The translations under genes were made by a program, and so were the position numbers. Shown here one piece after another: positions 19,287 through 28,468 of a stretch of 64,000 nucleotides of DNA. This stretch comes from a virus. The DNA lies in the IMG/VR virus record IMGVR_UViG_3300024507_000442, positions 42,788 to 106,787 of that record; one strand, written 5' to 3'. How positions within the stretch are numbered: the first letter of the stretch is position 1; the number at the start of each line of letters is the position of its first letter. A model generated the notes under the pieces. The model was not told the DNA's origin. It searched no databases and worked only from the letters and a program-made list of their open reading frames with translations.

Positions 19287-20815
19287 TGGGACTCTCTCAT
19301 TCGCCACAGATAGTAACACGAAATTTGTTACTCAACTTGGACTTCGGAAACATTCAGAAATGCTATAATGGCAGTGAAAATTTAATAACTTACAGTGAAG
19401 ACATATCGCAGAATAGTTTCTCAAGTGACGTATCAATAACAACAAATAGCATTGTTTCTCCTAACGGAACATTAACTGCAGATACTTTAACTTCAACCAC
19501 AAATGGAGGTTCAAATACTTGCAATGTCGATAAAAACTTAGTAGTAACTACAAATACAAACTATACATTTTCAGTTTTTCTTAAGTCTGGAACTAGTCCA
19601 AAAAGTACAATAAATTTATATTTTACTGTAGGAACTTTTAGGCAGGCAGTTTTAGAGATTACTTGGGGTTCCAGTCCAACAACATATTTAACCACAACTG
19701 CGGGAACAACTGCAACTTCACAACTAATTCAATATCCAGATGGTTGGTATAGAGCAATTGTTACCTATAATAGTGGAGATAATACTGGAGCGGTTTCTAG
19801 AGTTTATGTAAGAGATCAAGGAACTTCCAATGTCTCTGGACACAATGTTTATGTGTGGGGATGGCAAGTCGAAAGGGGGTCGCAAGCATCAGCATCACCA
19901 TATGTTCAAACAGTAGCATCAACAGTCACAAGACCAACAACAGCAACATCAACAATCTCAAACTATTCTCATACAATTAATCAACCACAATATATCTCTT
20001 ACGATGCAACAACTAACTCTATAAGATTTGATCGCAATGAAACCTTTGCAGACTTTACTGGATCTATTTCAGGAACAGTTCTTACAGTATCTGCAGTTTC
20101 AAGTGGAACCATTACAAATGGAATGGCACTATCATACACCGGATTAACACCAGCTCTTACAATTTCATCGTTTGGAACGGGAACTGGTGGAGCAGGAACT
20201 TATAACTTAAGTGCCAATATGGGAACCGTAACTTCTAGGGCAATGACTGGTGCATATAAGATTGGTGGTAATATGAGTGTAACTGCTTCTGGTGCTCTTG
20301 CTTCCAATACATATCTGTATAATGACCATACGACAGAAGTGTGGGCAAGAATTAATGATAGAAATCCAACACTATACGATACTTGTGAGGGAGAAAGTGT
20401 TTTAGTCACTTATCGAGGATACCACAGTATGTTTTTATATAATGCCAGTTCTTTGTTGTATTATATTTGGGATAATACCGGACCAACAATAAAAAATCTA
20501 ACGAGTTTATCTTTAGGAACATCCGGAACTGACATTATTGAAGGTCAATGGTTTCATGTTGCAGTAACAAAATCTGGGACTACTTTTAAGACATATTTAA
20601 ATGGAGTTCTTAAGAAAACTGATACCTTAACATCTACTGCTTTTTCTGGAACTAGTGATGATTTAAGATTAGGTGGTGCGGGAGATGGAAATACTGGTGC
20701 CTTTTATTACTATTCAGAAAACAATGTTGGATGCGTAAAAATGTATAATGCTGCATTGAGTGCTGATGAAATTTCACAAAATTTTAACGCATTAAGAGGG
20801 AGGTTTGGAATCTAA
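19286..20815 (+). CDS. Two-domain adhesin: carbohydrate-module-like N-terminus plus LamG, 509 aa
   Basis: Residues ~25-210 contain ENLITYSED, SPNGTLTADTLTS and WQVERGS..SPYVQT, a beta-sandwich module often found in phage tail proteins. A short SGSISGTVLTVSAVSSGTI-like insert follows, then a LamG domain ending in VKMYNAALSADEISQNFNAL. TAATG overlaps join it to both neighbours. Its C-terminal signature is nearly the same as in the preceding gene, so the three LamG genes are paralogues. It is probably part of the host-recognition apparatus. Confidence 0.7.
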   Translation: MGLSHSPQIVTRNLLLNLDFGNIQKCYNGSENLITYSEDISQNSFSSDVSITTNSIVSPNGTLTADTLTSTTNGGSNTCNVDKNLVVTTNTNYTFSVFLKSGTSPKSTINLYFTVGTFRQAVLEITWGSSPTTYLTTTAGTTATSQLIQYPDGWYRAIVTYNSGDNTGAVSRVYVRDQGTSNVSGHNVYVWGWQVERGSQASASPYVQTVASTVTRPTTATSTISNYSHTINQPQYISYDATTNSIRFDRNETFADFTGSISGTVLTVSAVSSGTITNGMALSYTGLTPALTISSFGTGTGGAGTYNLSANMGTVTSRAMTGAYKIGGNMSVTASGALASNTYLYNDHTTEVWARINDRNPTLYDTCEGESVLVTYRGYHSMFLYNASSLLYYIWDNTGPTIKNLTSLSLGTSGTDIIEGQWFHVAVTKSGTTFKTYLNGVLKKTDTLTSTAFSGTSDDLRLGGAGDGNTGAFYYYSENNVGCVKMYNAALSADEISQNFNALRGRFGI

Positions 20816-22023
20816 TGGGAGTTTATAGCGGTCCAGATACATCAGAGACGGGGTTGGTTCTTGCACTTGATCCAGCAAATAAGAAATCTTATTCTCAAAA
20901 TGAGTTTCAATATTCTACTGATATTTTTACTTGGTGCTCAACCGCTGGTTTAAATGCTTGTACAATTTCAAGAGATACAATAAGTTCTCCAGTTGGCAAT
21001 ACTCCACTGAAAATGGCAGTAACTGGAAATGACCCACATATAGGAACTTACAATAGTTCTACTTGGAATATTGCACCAGCAGCAAATGGACAGACTTGGG
21101 TTGTAAGTGTTTATGTCAAAGCAGATGTTGCAACAACTGGACAAATTTTTATATTTGGTGCCAATAGTTCAGGTACAGGATTTGTTAATGGTGCATGGTT
21201 AACAATAACATCAACAACTTTTAATATTACTACAGAATGGACAAGAGTGAATTATTATGTAACAATGGCTGATGCGACCATTGCTTATATTCATGTAAGA
21301 TTAGATGGACCAGACACTGGCGGAACTGGACAAACTATATGGTGGGATGGTCTTCAAGTAGAAAGAGTGCCATCAGGAACAACTACACCAACTTCATTTA
21401 CATCAAGTTATTATGGAGGCAGTGTTTTTAGAGACTTGAGTGGTAATAGTAATACCGGAACTTTGACAAATGGCCCATTTTACAGCGGTTCTAATGGAGG
21501 AACTCTTGTTTTTGATGGCAGTAATGATCACATTGTTCCAACTGGATTAACTGATTCTTTTTTTCAAGGAAACTGGACTATCAGTTTTTGGGTAAATTTT
21601 GATACTATAAACACAACTAGCGTTGATTCTAGTGATAAAGTTTTATTGCAACATGGTTCATTTGGTACAAGAACTGCTCTTCATTTAAATCAAAGAAATA
21701 GTCGTCTTTATTTTGGAATGTTTTTTGATGATCTATCTGGGACAAGAACTTTAAGTACTGGAACATGGTATCATATTGTTTTTACATTAAACAACACAAC
21801 ATATGCAAAAAGAATTTATATAAATGGTGTTTTGGACAACTCTCACACTGGGGGAGGTGCTTATACTGGTACTGGTAATAATGCAAAAATTGGACAGAGC
21901 GTTAGTGCAAACGGAGTAAATTTTGATGGATTTATGAGTTCATGTGTTTTTTATAATCGCGTTCTTTCAGCATCAGAAGTTCAACAGAACTTTAATGCTA
22001 CTCGTGGAAGATTTGGTGTTTAA
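20815..22023 (+). CDS. LamG adhesin with inserted carbohydrate-module-like domain, 402 aa
   Basis: It begins TGLVLALDPANKKSY like the first LamG gene. Residues ~25-190 are then replaced by a beta-sandwich module (SSPVGNTPLKMAVTGNDPHI ... WWDGLQVERV). The jelly-roll resumes with FRDLSGNSNTGTLTNGPFYS and a VLSASEVQQNFNATRGRFG ending. The inserted module inside an otherwise conserved LamG shows domain shuffling within the trio. It is the last gene of the TAATG-coupled chain; a late promoter-like motif and an orphan fibre 3' end follow. Confidence 0.7.
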   Translation: MGVYSGPDTSETGLVLALDPANKKSYSQNEFQYSTDIFTWCSTAGLNACTISRDTISSPVGNTPLKMAVTGNDPHIGTYNSSTWNIAPAANGQTWVVSVYVKADVATTGQIFIFGANSSGTGFVNGAWLTITSTTFNITTEWTRVNYYVTMADATIAYIHVRLDGPDTGGTGQTIWWDGLQVERVPSGTTTPTSFTSSYYGGSVFRDLSGNSNTGTLTNGPFYSGSNGGTLVFDGSNDHIVPTGLTDSFFQGNWTISFWVNFDTINTTSVDSSDKVLLQHGSFGTRTALHLNQRNSRLYFGMFFDDLSGTRTLSTGTWYHIVFTLNNTTYAKRIYINGVLDNSHTGGGAYTGTGNNAKIGQSVSANGVNFDGFMSSCVFYNRVLSASEVQQNFNATRGRFGV

Positions 22024-22039
22024 TTTTTTTGTAGTTTCA

Positions 22040-22047
22040 GATAAATA
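22040..22047 (+). promoter_or_regulatory. Late promoter-type core GATAAATA
   Basis: Matches the NNTAAATA core of T4-type late promoters. It lies 80 bases before the RCC1 gene at 22127; a second similar motif (CTATAAAT) starts at 22049. Confidence 0.45.
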
Positions 22048-22053
22048 CCTATA

Positions 22054-22134
22054 AATCTTGTGGGTGTATTGATTGAAGCAATTAAAGAACAACAGGTTCG
22101 TATCGAAGAGTTGGAGAAAAAGTTAAATGCCTAA
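22054..22134 (+). pseudogene. Orphan 3' end of an S74-chaperone fibre gene
   Basis: Twenty-six codons and a TAA read NLVGVLIEAIKEQQ then VRIEELEKKLNA. This matches the last coiled-coil part of the S74 domain in the giant fibre (IVGVLIEAIKEQQEQINIL). There is no start codon and no S74 catalytic part upstream. The remnant overlaps the first codons of the RCC1 gene and supplies its GGAG ribosome-binding site. I read it as the scar of a deleted or exchanged fibre gene. Confidence 0.75.
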
Positions 22135-23311
22135 TCAGTTTTTCTCACCAGAAGGAGATTTGGAAAATTATTTTGTCACTGAATCTTGGTTGATAGACCA
22201 GTGGGTTGGTGATGAATTATGGACTTGGGGGCGTAATGATGTTAGCCAATTGGGAATCAACGCTACTGGTAATAGATCTACTCCAGTTACTACATTTGCT
22301 GGAGGAACCAACTGGAAACAAGTTGCCGGTGGATTTAAAAATAAAGCAGCAATAAAAACTGATGGGACTTTATGGACTTGGGGAATTAATTCCTTTGGAA
22401 TATTAGGAGACAATACATCAGTCACAAAATCAACCCCAGTCACTACATTTGCTGGAGGAACCAACTGGAGACAAGTTTCTTCTGCACAATATCATGCAGC
22501 AGCAATAAAAACTGATGGAACTTTGTGGTGTTGGGGACTGAATCAGTATTCACAAATAGGAATTAACGCCACAGGTGCCAGAAGTACTCCAGTCACTACA
22601 TTTTCTGGAGGAACTAACTGGAAACAAGTTTCTTGTGGAGGTGGCCATATTGCAGCAACTAAAACCGATGGAACTCTATGGCTTTGGGGACGCAATTCAT
22701 TCGGAGGAATAGGAGATAATACCACAGTCCATAGATCAACCCCAGTCACAACATTCGCCGGAGGAACCAACTGGAAACAAGTTTCTGGTGGCGGTGTTTT
22801 CACGGCAGCAATTAAAACCGATGGGACTTTATGGCTTTGGGGTTATAATAATTATGGGAATTTGGGAGACAATACAACAATCCAAAAAAACACTCCAATC
22901 ACAACATTTACTGGAGGAACCAACTGGAAACAAGTTTCTTCTGGAGGATATCATACAGCAGCAATTAAAACTAATGGAACCTTATGGACTTGGGGTTATG
23001 GTGCTAGAGGTGAATTGGGAGATAATACGATAACCCTCAAAAAATCAATTCCATCAACAACATTTTCTGGAGGAACTAACTGGAAACAAATTTCTGGTGG
23101 AGATTCTCATACCGCAGCAATTAAAACTGATGGAACCTTATGGATCTGGGGTTCATCTGCTTATGCTCAACTTGGAGCCAATGATTCAATTCAAAAAAAT
23201 ACTCCAGTTACTTCTTTTGCAGGAGGAACTAACTGGAAACAAGTTTCTGCAGAATTTCGACATACATCAGCAGTCTTCTCTGGAACCACACCAGACCTAC
23301 CAATATCATAA
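22127..23311 (+). CDS. RCC1-repeat beta-propeller protein 1, 394 aa
   Basis: After a ~30-residue N-terminal segment, seven RCC1-type repeats of ~50 residues run to the end. Each has the pattern LWTWGxNxxxQLG...STPVTTFAGGTNWKQVxxG...AAIKTDGT. Seven repeats make one complete propeller. In bacteria and phages such proteins are usually surface-exposed binding modules; nothing suggests a eukaryote-type GEF role. GGAG at 22113-22116 serves the ATG. The DNA is itself repetitive and shares long near-identical blocks with the RCC1 genes at 23999 and 28829. Confidence 0.75.
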   Translation: MPNQFFSPEGDLENYFVTESWLIDQWVGDELWTWGRNDVSQLGINATGNRSTPVTTFAGGTNWKQVAGGFKNKAAIKTDGTLWTWGINSFGILGDNTSVTKSTPVTTFAGGTNWRQVSSAQYHAAAIKTDGTLWCWGLNQYSQIGINATGARSTPVTTFSGGTNWKQVSCGGGHIAATKTDGTLWLWGRNSFGGIGDNTTVHRSTPVTTFAGGTNWKQVSGGGVFTAAIKTDGTLWLWGYNNYGNLGDNTTIQKNTPITTFTGGTNWKQVSSGGYHTAAIKTNGTLWTWGYGARGELGDNTITLKKSIPSTTFSGGTNWKQISGGDSHTAAIKTDGTLWIWGSSAYAQLGANDSIQKNTPVTSFAGGTNWKQVSAEFRHTSAVFSGTTPDLPIS

Positions 23312-23314
23312 ATA
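23307..23314 (+). promoter_or_regulatory. Late promoter-type core CATAAATA
   Basis: Overlaps the stop of the RCC1 gene and lies 15 bases before the ATG at 23329. The spacing is short, so the transcript would have a very short leader. Confidence 0.4.
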
Positions 23315-23328
23315 CTTAAAAAATTGCT

Positions 23329-23997
23329 ATGGAAATCGCACTTATTCATAATAATTCATTAGAACTTGGCCCAATGGGATTTAATGTGAAATACATTAAT
23401 GCCGATTTGGAAGACCTTGAAGTAGAAGAAAGAATTTCTCCACAAAGTTATACAGACCTTCCAATTCATTTTAGTGATGGTCTTACACATCTTCTGCCAA
23501 TTGAAAAAGTAATTCCAGAACATGATCCAAAGTATCACAACATCGGAAATCTTACTTGGGAAATTATTGAAGAAGATGGTACTCCAATCAAAGTAGTATT
23601 TACTTATCCAATTATTGATAAGAGTCTAGAAGAAGTCAAAGTAATTCGTAAGCAAGAAGTTGCTCCATATAGAAAAGAAAAAGAAAATACGACAATTGCC
23701 TTAGATATTAATGGTAATTCAGTTCAAGTATCAACTTCAAGAGAAGAAAGGTTGATGCTAGCAAGTAAGTTAAGTGCAGCACCAGGTCCTCATAATTATA
23801 AGTTTGCCAATGCTTGGTTAGAAGTTACCACAGAAAATCTTCAAACTATTATCAGTGAAATTGATAAAGTAGTTCAAGATGCATTTGATTGGGAACTTGC
23901 AAAACTTCAAGAGATTGATGCTTGCACGACAATTGATGAGGTTTATGATGTGATTGTGAGAGAACTTCCAGAAATTCCTCAACCACCAATAGAGTGA
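23329..23997 (+). CDS. DUF4376-like fibre-associated protein, 222 aa
   Basis: Residues ~118-205 show the DUF4376 pattern: TTIALDINGNSVQVSTSREE, then RLMLASK, WLEVTTENLQTIISEI and a Phe-Asp-Trp-Glu helix. The N-terminal ~110 residues hold a short SYTDLPIHFSDG...LLPIEK segment typical of phage products next to tail fibres. DUF4376 proteins are often encoded beside fibre genes, and an assembly or chaperone role has been proposed. Its place between two RCC1 genes suggests it serves these adhesins. One base separates it from the next gene. Confidence 0.65.
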   Translation: MEIALIHNNSLELGPMGFNVKYINADLEDLEVEERISPQSYTDLPIHFSDGLTHLLPIEKVIPEHDPKYHNIGNLTWEIIEEDGTPIKVVFTYPIIDKSLEEVKVIRKQEVAPYRKEKENTTIALDINGNSVQVSTSREERLMLASKLSAAPGPHNYKFANAWLEVTTENLQTIISEIDKVVQDAFDWELAKLQEIDACTTIDEVYDVIVRELPEIPQPPIE

Positions 23998-23998
23998 T

Positions 23999-25204
23999 AT
24001 GCCAAATCCAGTAACTAATTTTGGGGATAGTTTTGGAACTGACCTTGGTAATAAATTAATTACCAAAGAATACTTAATGAGTGTTTATCCAAATATTGCT
24101 CAACAAATTGGAAAGACTCCGGAGTTGTGGTCTTGGGGATACGGTAATAGTGGAGTTTTGGGAGATAATACAACAACCAATAAATCAACCCCAATCACAA
24201 CATTATCAGGAGGATCTAACTGGAAGCAAGTTTTTGCAGGAAGATTTCATACTGTAGCAACCAAGACTGATGGAACTTTGTGGACTTGGGGCAATAATAG
24301 TGGTGGTAGACTTGGAGACAATACAACAATTAACAAACTTACTCCCGTCACAACATTTGCAGGAGGAACTGATTGGAAATATTTGAGTGTAGGACTCAAT
24401 AATACGATGGCAATAAAAACTGACGGAACTTTATGGATTTGGGGTCCAGGGGGATTTGGTAGACTTGGTGACAATACGGCAACAAACAAACTTACCCCCG
24501 TCACAACATTTGCAGGAGGAACTAATTGGAGAACAGTTAGTGGCGGATATCGTCATGTCATAGCAACCAAGACTGATGGGACTTTATGGACTTGGGGGGA
24601 TGGAACTTACGGACAACTTGGAATTAATAGTACAGTTGCAATATCTACTCCAGTCACAACACTTGCTGGAGGAACTAATTGGAGAAGTGTCCATGCTTTC
24701 TTTCATCATAATGTCGCAATAAAGACTGATGGAACTTTATGGACTTTTGGACGCGGAGCACAGGGGCAAATAGGAGATGGTGGATTCACCAACAGATGTA
24801 CTCCAGTTACAACATTTGCTGGAGGGAACAACTGGAAGCAAGCTTCTGCTGGAGATACCCATACAGCGGCAGTGAAGAATGACGGAACTTTATGGTCTTG
24901 GGGTTATGCTAGTTTTGGAAGACTCGGAAATGGGGGCACATCTGGCAATTTTACAACTCCAGTTACAACATTTGCAGGGGGAACTAGCTGGAAACAAGTT
25001 TCTACTGGCGAGGGTCATACAGTAGCAACCAAGACTGATGGGACTTTATGGACTTGGGGTAGTGGTAATAGTGGAAGACTTGGAACTAATGACACAATTA
25101 CTAGATCCACTCCAGTCACAACAGTTATTGGAGGGACCAATTGGAAACAAGTTTCAGCTGGAGGTGGTCATATAGCGACAATTAAAAGCTCTGACAATTT
25201 ATGA
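23999..25204 (+). CDS. RCC1-repeat beta-propeller protein 2, 401 aa
   Basis: A ~38-residue N-terminal segment (VTNFGDSFGTDLGNKLITKE) is unlike those of the other RCC1 genes. It is followed by seven RCC1 repeats, each with LWTWG, TPVTTFAGGTNW and a KTDGT strand. One repeat has LWTFGRG in place of WG. The repeats are close in sequence to those at 22127 and 28829, and the DNA of corresponding blades is nearly identical. Only the N-terminal attachment segment differs, which suggests that each propeller docks on a different partner. Confidence 0.75.
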   Translation: MPNPVTNFGDSFGTDLGNKLITKEYLMSVYPNIAQQIGKTPELWSWGYGNSGVLGDNTTTNKSTPITTLSGGSNWKQVFAGRFHTVATKTDGTLWTWGNNSGGRLGDNTTINKLTPVTTFAGGTDWKYLSVGLNNTMAIKTDGTLWIWGPGGFGRLGDNTATNKLTPVTTFAGGTNWRTVSGGYRHVIATKTDGTLWTWGDGTYGQLGINSTVAISTPVTTLAGGTNWRSVHAFFHHNVAIKTDGTLWTFGRGAQGQIGDGGFTNRCTPVTTFAGGNNWKQASAGDTHTAAVKNDGTLWSWGYASFGRLGNGGTSGNFTTPVTTFAGGTSWKQVSTGEGHTVATKTDGTLWTWGSGNSGRLGTNDTITRSTPVTTVIGGTNWKQVSAGGGHIATIKSSDNL

Positions 25205-25208
25205 GGTA

Positions 25209-25216
25209 TCTAAATA
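25209..25216 (+). promoter_or_regulatory. Late promoter-type core TCTAAATA
   Basis: Sits in the 34-base gap between the second RCC1 gene and the first gene of the sugar island. It could drive the island as a late transcript. Confidence 0.4.
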
Positions 25217-25238
25217 CCTACAAAATAAATTATTCAAT

Positions 25239-26588
25239 ATGAACCCACTTGAATTGGTAGCAAAGACATTATATTCATTTAAAGAACAGCAACTAACATT
25301 CGAATTACTTGATGCCTTTGGAAAACAAGCACAAGTTTTTTCTCAATATAATGATGTAGCAAAAATATTTTTTGAACTTAAGAACTTCTCCAAGGCAATT
25401 GAGTATGGAGAAAAGTCTCTCAAATTAGCACAAACAAAAGAAGAAAAATATACGACCTCTATGAATTTGATTAATGCATATAATCAATCAAATCATCCAG
25501 AGAAATCTATTACCCAAATTGATAAGTGCAAGAAGATAAATCCGCAAGATACTGAATTGCTTCTTGAGGAAACCTTCGCGTATTCTGCACTCAATCAAAA
25601 AGAGAAGTCAGAAAAACTACTCTTCAATCTTCTCAAATATAAACTACCAGAAGAGATTGAAAGAAAAGCATATCATAATCTATCAGGACATTATTTCCGT
25701 AAGGATGATATTCATACGGGACTTCAACACTTTCTCAAAGCAGGGGAAGTAGAAGCATATAAGAATCAAAAACATCCCGATTTTGAAAAATGGGATGGAA
25801 CAGTGACGCCAGGAAGAACGATCATTGTAGATAATCAATGTGGCGCCGGTGATGAAGTCATTCATATTCGGTTTATGAAACACCTCAAAGACTTGGGAAT
25901 GAAACCAATTTGGAGTTCTACTCGCAGAGAACTTGTAGAACTCTTCAAACATAATGGATATGATGCTGTTTGTATTTGGGATAAACCAGAGTTTCCTAAA
26001 GATGCTTTCTGGGTTTATGGTCTGGCACTTCCATATTATCTCAATCTGCAACTCAAAGATATGGGAAGAGAACCTTATCTCCAAACACTCCCAGAATACG
26101 ATAAGAAATGGGAGTGGATAAAAGAAGACACTGGATATAAGGTTGGAATGTTCTGGGCTTCTAGTTCTGGGTTCGAGCAGAACACTTTCCGTTCAGTAGA
26201 ACTCAAAGACTATATGAGTGTTCTTGGAAACAAAGGATACTCACTTTATTCACTTCAAACTCACAGTGATAATAAGGATGCCAATGAGTATCCCGAAATC
26301 AAACAATCACTATCAGTTCCTAATAGAGAATATGCCGACACATTCTCAATCATCAAGAACCTTGATTTGGTAGTGACTTCTTGTAGTTTTGTGGCACATG
26401 TAGCAGCATCAATGGGTAAAGAAGTCTGTGTCTTTGTTCCTATTATGGAATATTATGTTTGGACTTCCTCTACAGGAAAGTGTATGTGGTATGGAGATAA
26501 TATTCATCTGTTCCGACAAAAGAAACCAAGAAACTGGGATGAACCACTGAAGCAACTAGGAGAGTTTTTGAATGATAGAGGAATATAA
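25239..26588 (+). CDS. TPR protein with GT-B (family 9-like) glycosyltransferase domain, 449 aa
   Basis: Residues ~25-190 are helical TPR-type repeats (Ala/Leu/Tyr spacing, e.g. FFELKNFSKAIEYGEKSLKL). From ~195 a GT9-like domain begins with DNQCGAGDEVIHIRFM, the glycine-rich first loop of heptosyltransferase-like enzymes. It ends with DLVVTSCSFVAHVAASMGK, the sugar-nucleotide binding region. TPR-plus-transferase fusions modify proteins or surface glycans; here I infer transfer of a sugar to a virion or host surface acceptor. It opens the sugar island and overlaps the next gene by 17 bases. Confidence 0.65.
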   Translation: MNPLELVAKTLYSFKEQQLTFELLDAFGKQAQVFSQYNDVAKIFFELKNFSKAIEYGEKSLKLAQTKEEKYTTSMNLINAYNQSNHPEKSITQIDKCKKINPQDTELLLEETFAYSALNQKEKSEKLLFNLLKYKLPEEIERKAYHNLSGHYFRKDDIHTGLQHFLKAGEVEAYKNQKHPDFEKWDGTVTPGRTIIVDNQCGAGDEVIHIRFMKHLKDLGMKPIWSSTRRELVELFKHNGYDAVCIWDKPEFPKDAFWVYGLALPYYLNLQLKDMGREPYLQTLPEYDKKWEWIKEDTGYKVGMFWASSSGFEQNTFRSVELKDYMSVLGNKGYSLYSLQTHSDNKDANEYPEIKQSLSVPNREYADTFSIIKNLDLVVTSCSFVAHVAASMGKEVCVFVPIMEYYVWTSSTGKCMWYGDNIHLFRQKKPRNWDEPLKQLGEFLNDRGI

Positions 26589-27030
26589 TCTTTCTTTTTT
26601 AAATCTAAATACCATCAAGAGCAAACTTCTTGAAATAGAAACTGCTTCTCACGGACTTATAACAAAAGGTGTTTCTACTTATAATCATGGAATGCCTACT
26701 TTAATGTATTCAGAACTGACTGGATTAAGAAATGTTCTTAAGCAATATGTTAGACTGTATTGTAATAAGTATGAGATTTCACCTCTAAAGTTTATCAATA
26801 GTTGGTTCAATATCTCACAACCAGGAAATAAACTCAAAGCACATAATCATGGAGAAAGTATTATAAGTGGAGCATTTTATATTTCTGGAAGCACTCCACT
26901 CATTTTTCCAGATACATCAATTAAACCTTATCCTGGATTGTTGGTTATCTTCTCAAGTGATTTAGTTCATTATACGGAAGAAGAAACAGAAGAAAGAATT
27001 ATTATTAGTTTTAATACAGATTACTTATGA
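26572..27030 (+). CDS. Putative 2OG-Fe(II) oxygenase, 152 aa
   Basis: The double-stranded beta-helix signature is visible: WFNISQPGNKLKAHNHGES around residues 80-96 (metal-binding His), GAFYISG strand, GLLVIFSSDLVHYTEEETEERIIISFN with the distal His and the Arg that would bind 2-oxoglutarate. This resembles the 2OG-FeII_Oxy_5 group common in cyanophages. The substrate is unknown; proline or asparagine hydroxylation of fibres, or sugar-linked chemistry, are both possible. The start lies inside the preceding gene, and its stop overlaps the next start (ATGA). Confidence 0.6.
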   Translation: MIEEYNLSFLNLNTIKSKLLEIETASHGLITKGVSTYNHGMPTLMYSELTGLRNVLKQYVRLYCNKYEISPLKFINSWFNISQPGNKLKAHNHGESIISGAFYISGSTPLIFPDTSIKPYPGLLVIFSSDLVHYTEEETEERIIISFNTDYL

Positions 27031-27815
27031 AATTTTTATTTTTAGTCGGTTCAGCACTCAAACATTTTAAAGAGGATGAGTTTAGTGCTTATAATGAAGA
27101 ACAGAGATTCAATCAAACATTAGAAACGATTGAATGTATTCGTAAGAAAGTTTCAGAGTCTTATGTGGTTTTATTTGAGTGTTCTTCTAAACCTATTGAT
27201 GAGAAACAAAAAGATATTCTTAAAGAAAAATCAGATTTGTTTTTAGAGTTTTATGATGAACCAGTACTAAAGCAAATTTATGAAAATCTTGAAGAAAGAC
27301 CAGAATTGATTACTTATGGCAAATCATTGTTGGAAACAAGAGGATTACTCAATACTCTTTATGAAATTAAACAGCACAATCTATTCACTGATAGTCAAAG
27401 AGTTTTTAAACTTACTGGTAGATACTTATTGAATGATCATTTTGATATTAAAGATTATGAAAGTAAGTTTCTGGAAGGAAAATATATTGTAAAAAAATAC
27501 GATTATCTTTTGGAAGAAGGTGAAAGTTTCAATGAAAGTAATCTTGAAAATGTCTATGCATACTTATATGGTGCAAAAGGTATGATGAATACTGGTCTTT
27601 GGTCTTTTGATAGAGTTTTATTTAATGAAGCGGTTGAGGCTCTTGAAGGGGCATTTACTTATATGGAAAAAATGATACAATTTACTTCTGGAACTGATGT
27701 AGAACATTCACTTTATCGATTTATAAACAAGAACAATATCATTAGTGTTCCAAATCTTGGTCTTACAATGGTAAAGGGGATGTCTGGCGAAAATGGTGGG
27801 GTGTATCATACATGA
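27027..27815 (+). CDS. Glycosyltransferase-like protein of unknown family, 262 aa
   Basis: The N-terminal strand FLFLVGSA, the helix-rich RFNQTLETIECIRKK segment and the central RVFKLTGRYLLND motif fit bacterial proteins associated with capsule or polysaccharide synthesis. Later GMMNTGLWSFDRVLF and a VEHSLYRF segment follow. No clear DxD motif is seen. The ATGA overlaps on both sides place it within the coupled sugar island. I propose a GT-A-like transferase, with the specific activity open. Confidence 0.45.
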   Translation: MKFLFLVGSALKHFKEDEFSAYNEEQRFNQTLETIECIRKKVSESYVVLFECSSKPIDEKQKDILKEKSDLFLEFYDEPVLKQIYENLEERPELITYGKSLLETRGLLNTLYEIKQHNLFTDSQRVFKLTGRYLLNDHFDIKDYESKFLEGKYIVKKYDYLLEEGESFNESNLENVYAYLYGAKGMMNTGLWSFDRVLFNEAVEALEGAFTYMEKMIQFTSGTDVEHSLYRFINKNNIISVPNLGLTMVKGMSGENGGVYHT

Positions 27816-28468
27816 AGTTAGCAGTTTTTTATCATACATTTCAAAATGAAATTTCCGCATTTATCTACCAACAACAGATTAATCGATTATTTGTATCTGG
27901 TCTAATGAATAAAATAGATCATTTTCATATTGGAGTAAATGGCAGCCAAGAAATGTTTTATATACCAACAAAAGCAAAAGTCGTTTACAATAAAAATTGG
28001 ACAGAAGAAACGGAAACGATGATTGCATTAAAAGATTTTGCGCATGAAAATCCGGATTATAAAATTTTGTATTTTCACACTAAGGGAGCAAGCAAAGGAA
28101 CTTTGATTGCAAATGCTTGGAGATTGATGATGGAGTATTTTGTAATTGATAGGTGGAAAGAGTGTGTGGAAATGTTGGATGAATATGATTGTGTTGGTTC
28201 AAATCTAAATTCTGTGGGAGAAACTTTATGGTCTGATGGTACAACCACCAAACCATTAGAAGGAACTTATAATTTTACTGGAAATTTTTGGTGGTCCAAT
28301 GCCAAACATATCCAAACACTAGACCATAAGTTTCTTTATAGTGATTATCGTATAGATAGAGAACTTTGGATTGGAAGTAATCCAAATTCAAATCCAAAAA
28401 CAATATACCAACCGGGAATTTTTGATTCATATACTTACTATTATAAGGAGGATGATTATGTTTCGTGA
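27812..28468 (+). CDS. Glycosyltransferase-like protein with YFHTKG motif, 218 aa
   Basis: The protein begins MKLAVFYHTFQNE. The central YKILYFHTKGASKG, a helix ending RWKECVEMLDEYDCVGSN, and NFTGNFWWSNAKHIQTL form a pattern seen in bacterial surface-polysaccharide proteins of the GT-A-like group. The DCVGSN and GNFWW segments probably form the donor and acceptor site. It is coupled to the upstream gene by ATGA and overlaps the Cys-rich gene downstream by 11 bases. The assignment rests on motif resemblance only. Confidence 0.5.
   Translation: MKLAVFYHTFQNEISAFIYQQQINRLFVSGLMNKIDHFHIGVNGSQEMFYIPTKAKVVYNKNWTEETETMIALKDFAHENPDYKILYFHTKGASKGTLIANAWRLMMEYFVIDRWKECVEMLDEYDCVGSNLNSVGETLWSDGTTTKPLEGTYNFTGNFWWSNAKHIQTLDHKFLYSDYRIDRELWIGSNPNSNPKTIYQPGIFDSYTYYYKEDDYVS

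Noticed and set aside
28371-28457. Longer start for the CxxCxxCC gene
   Set aside because: The extension overlaps the preceding gene and lacks a ribosome-binding site, whereas AAGGAGG lies just before 28458.
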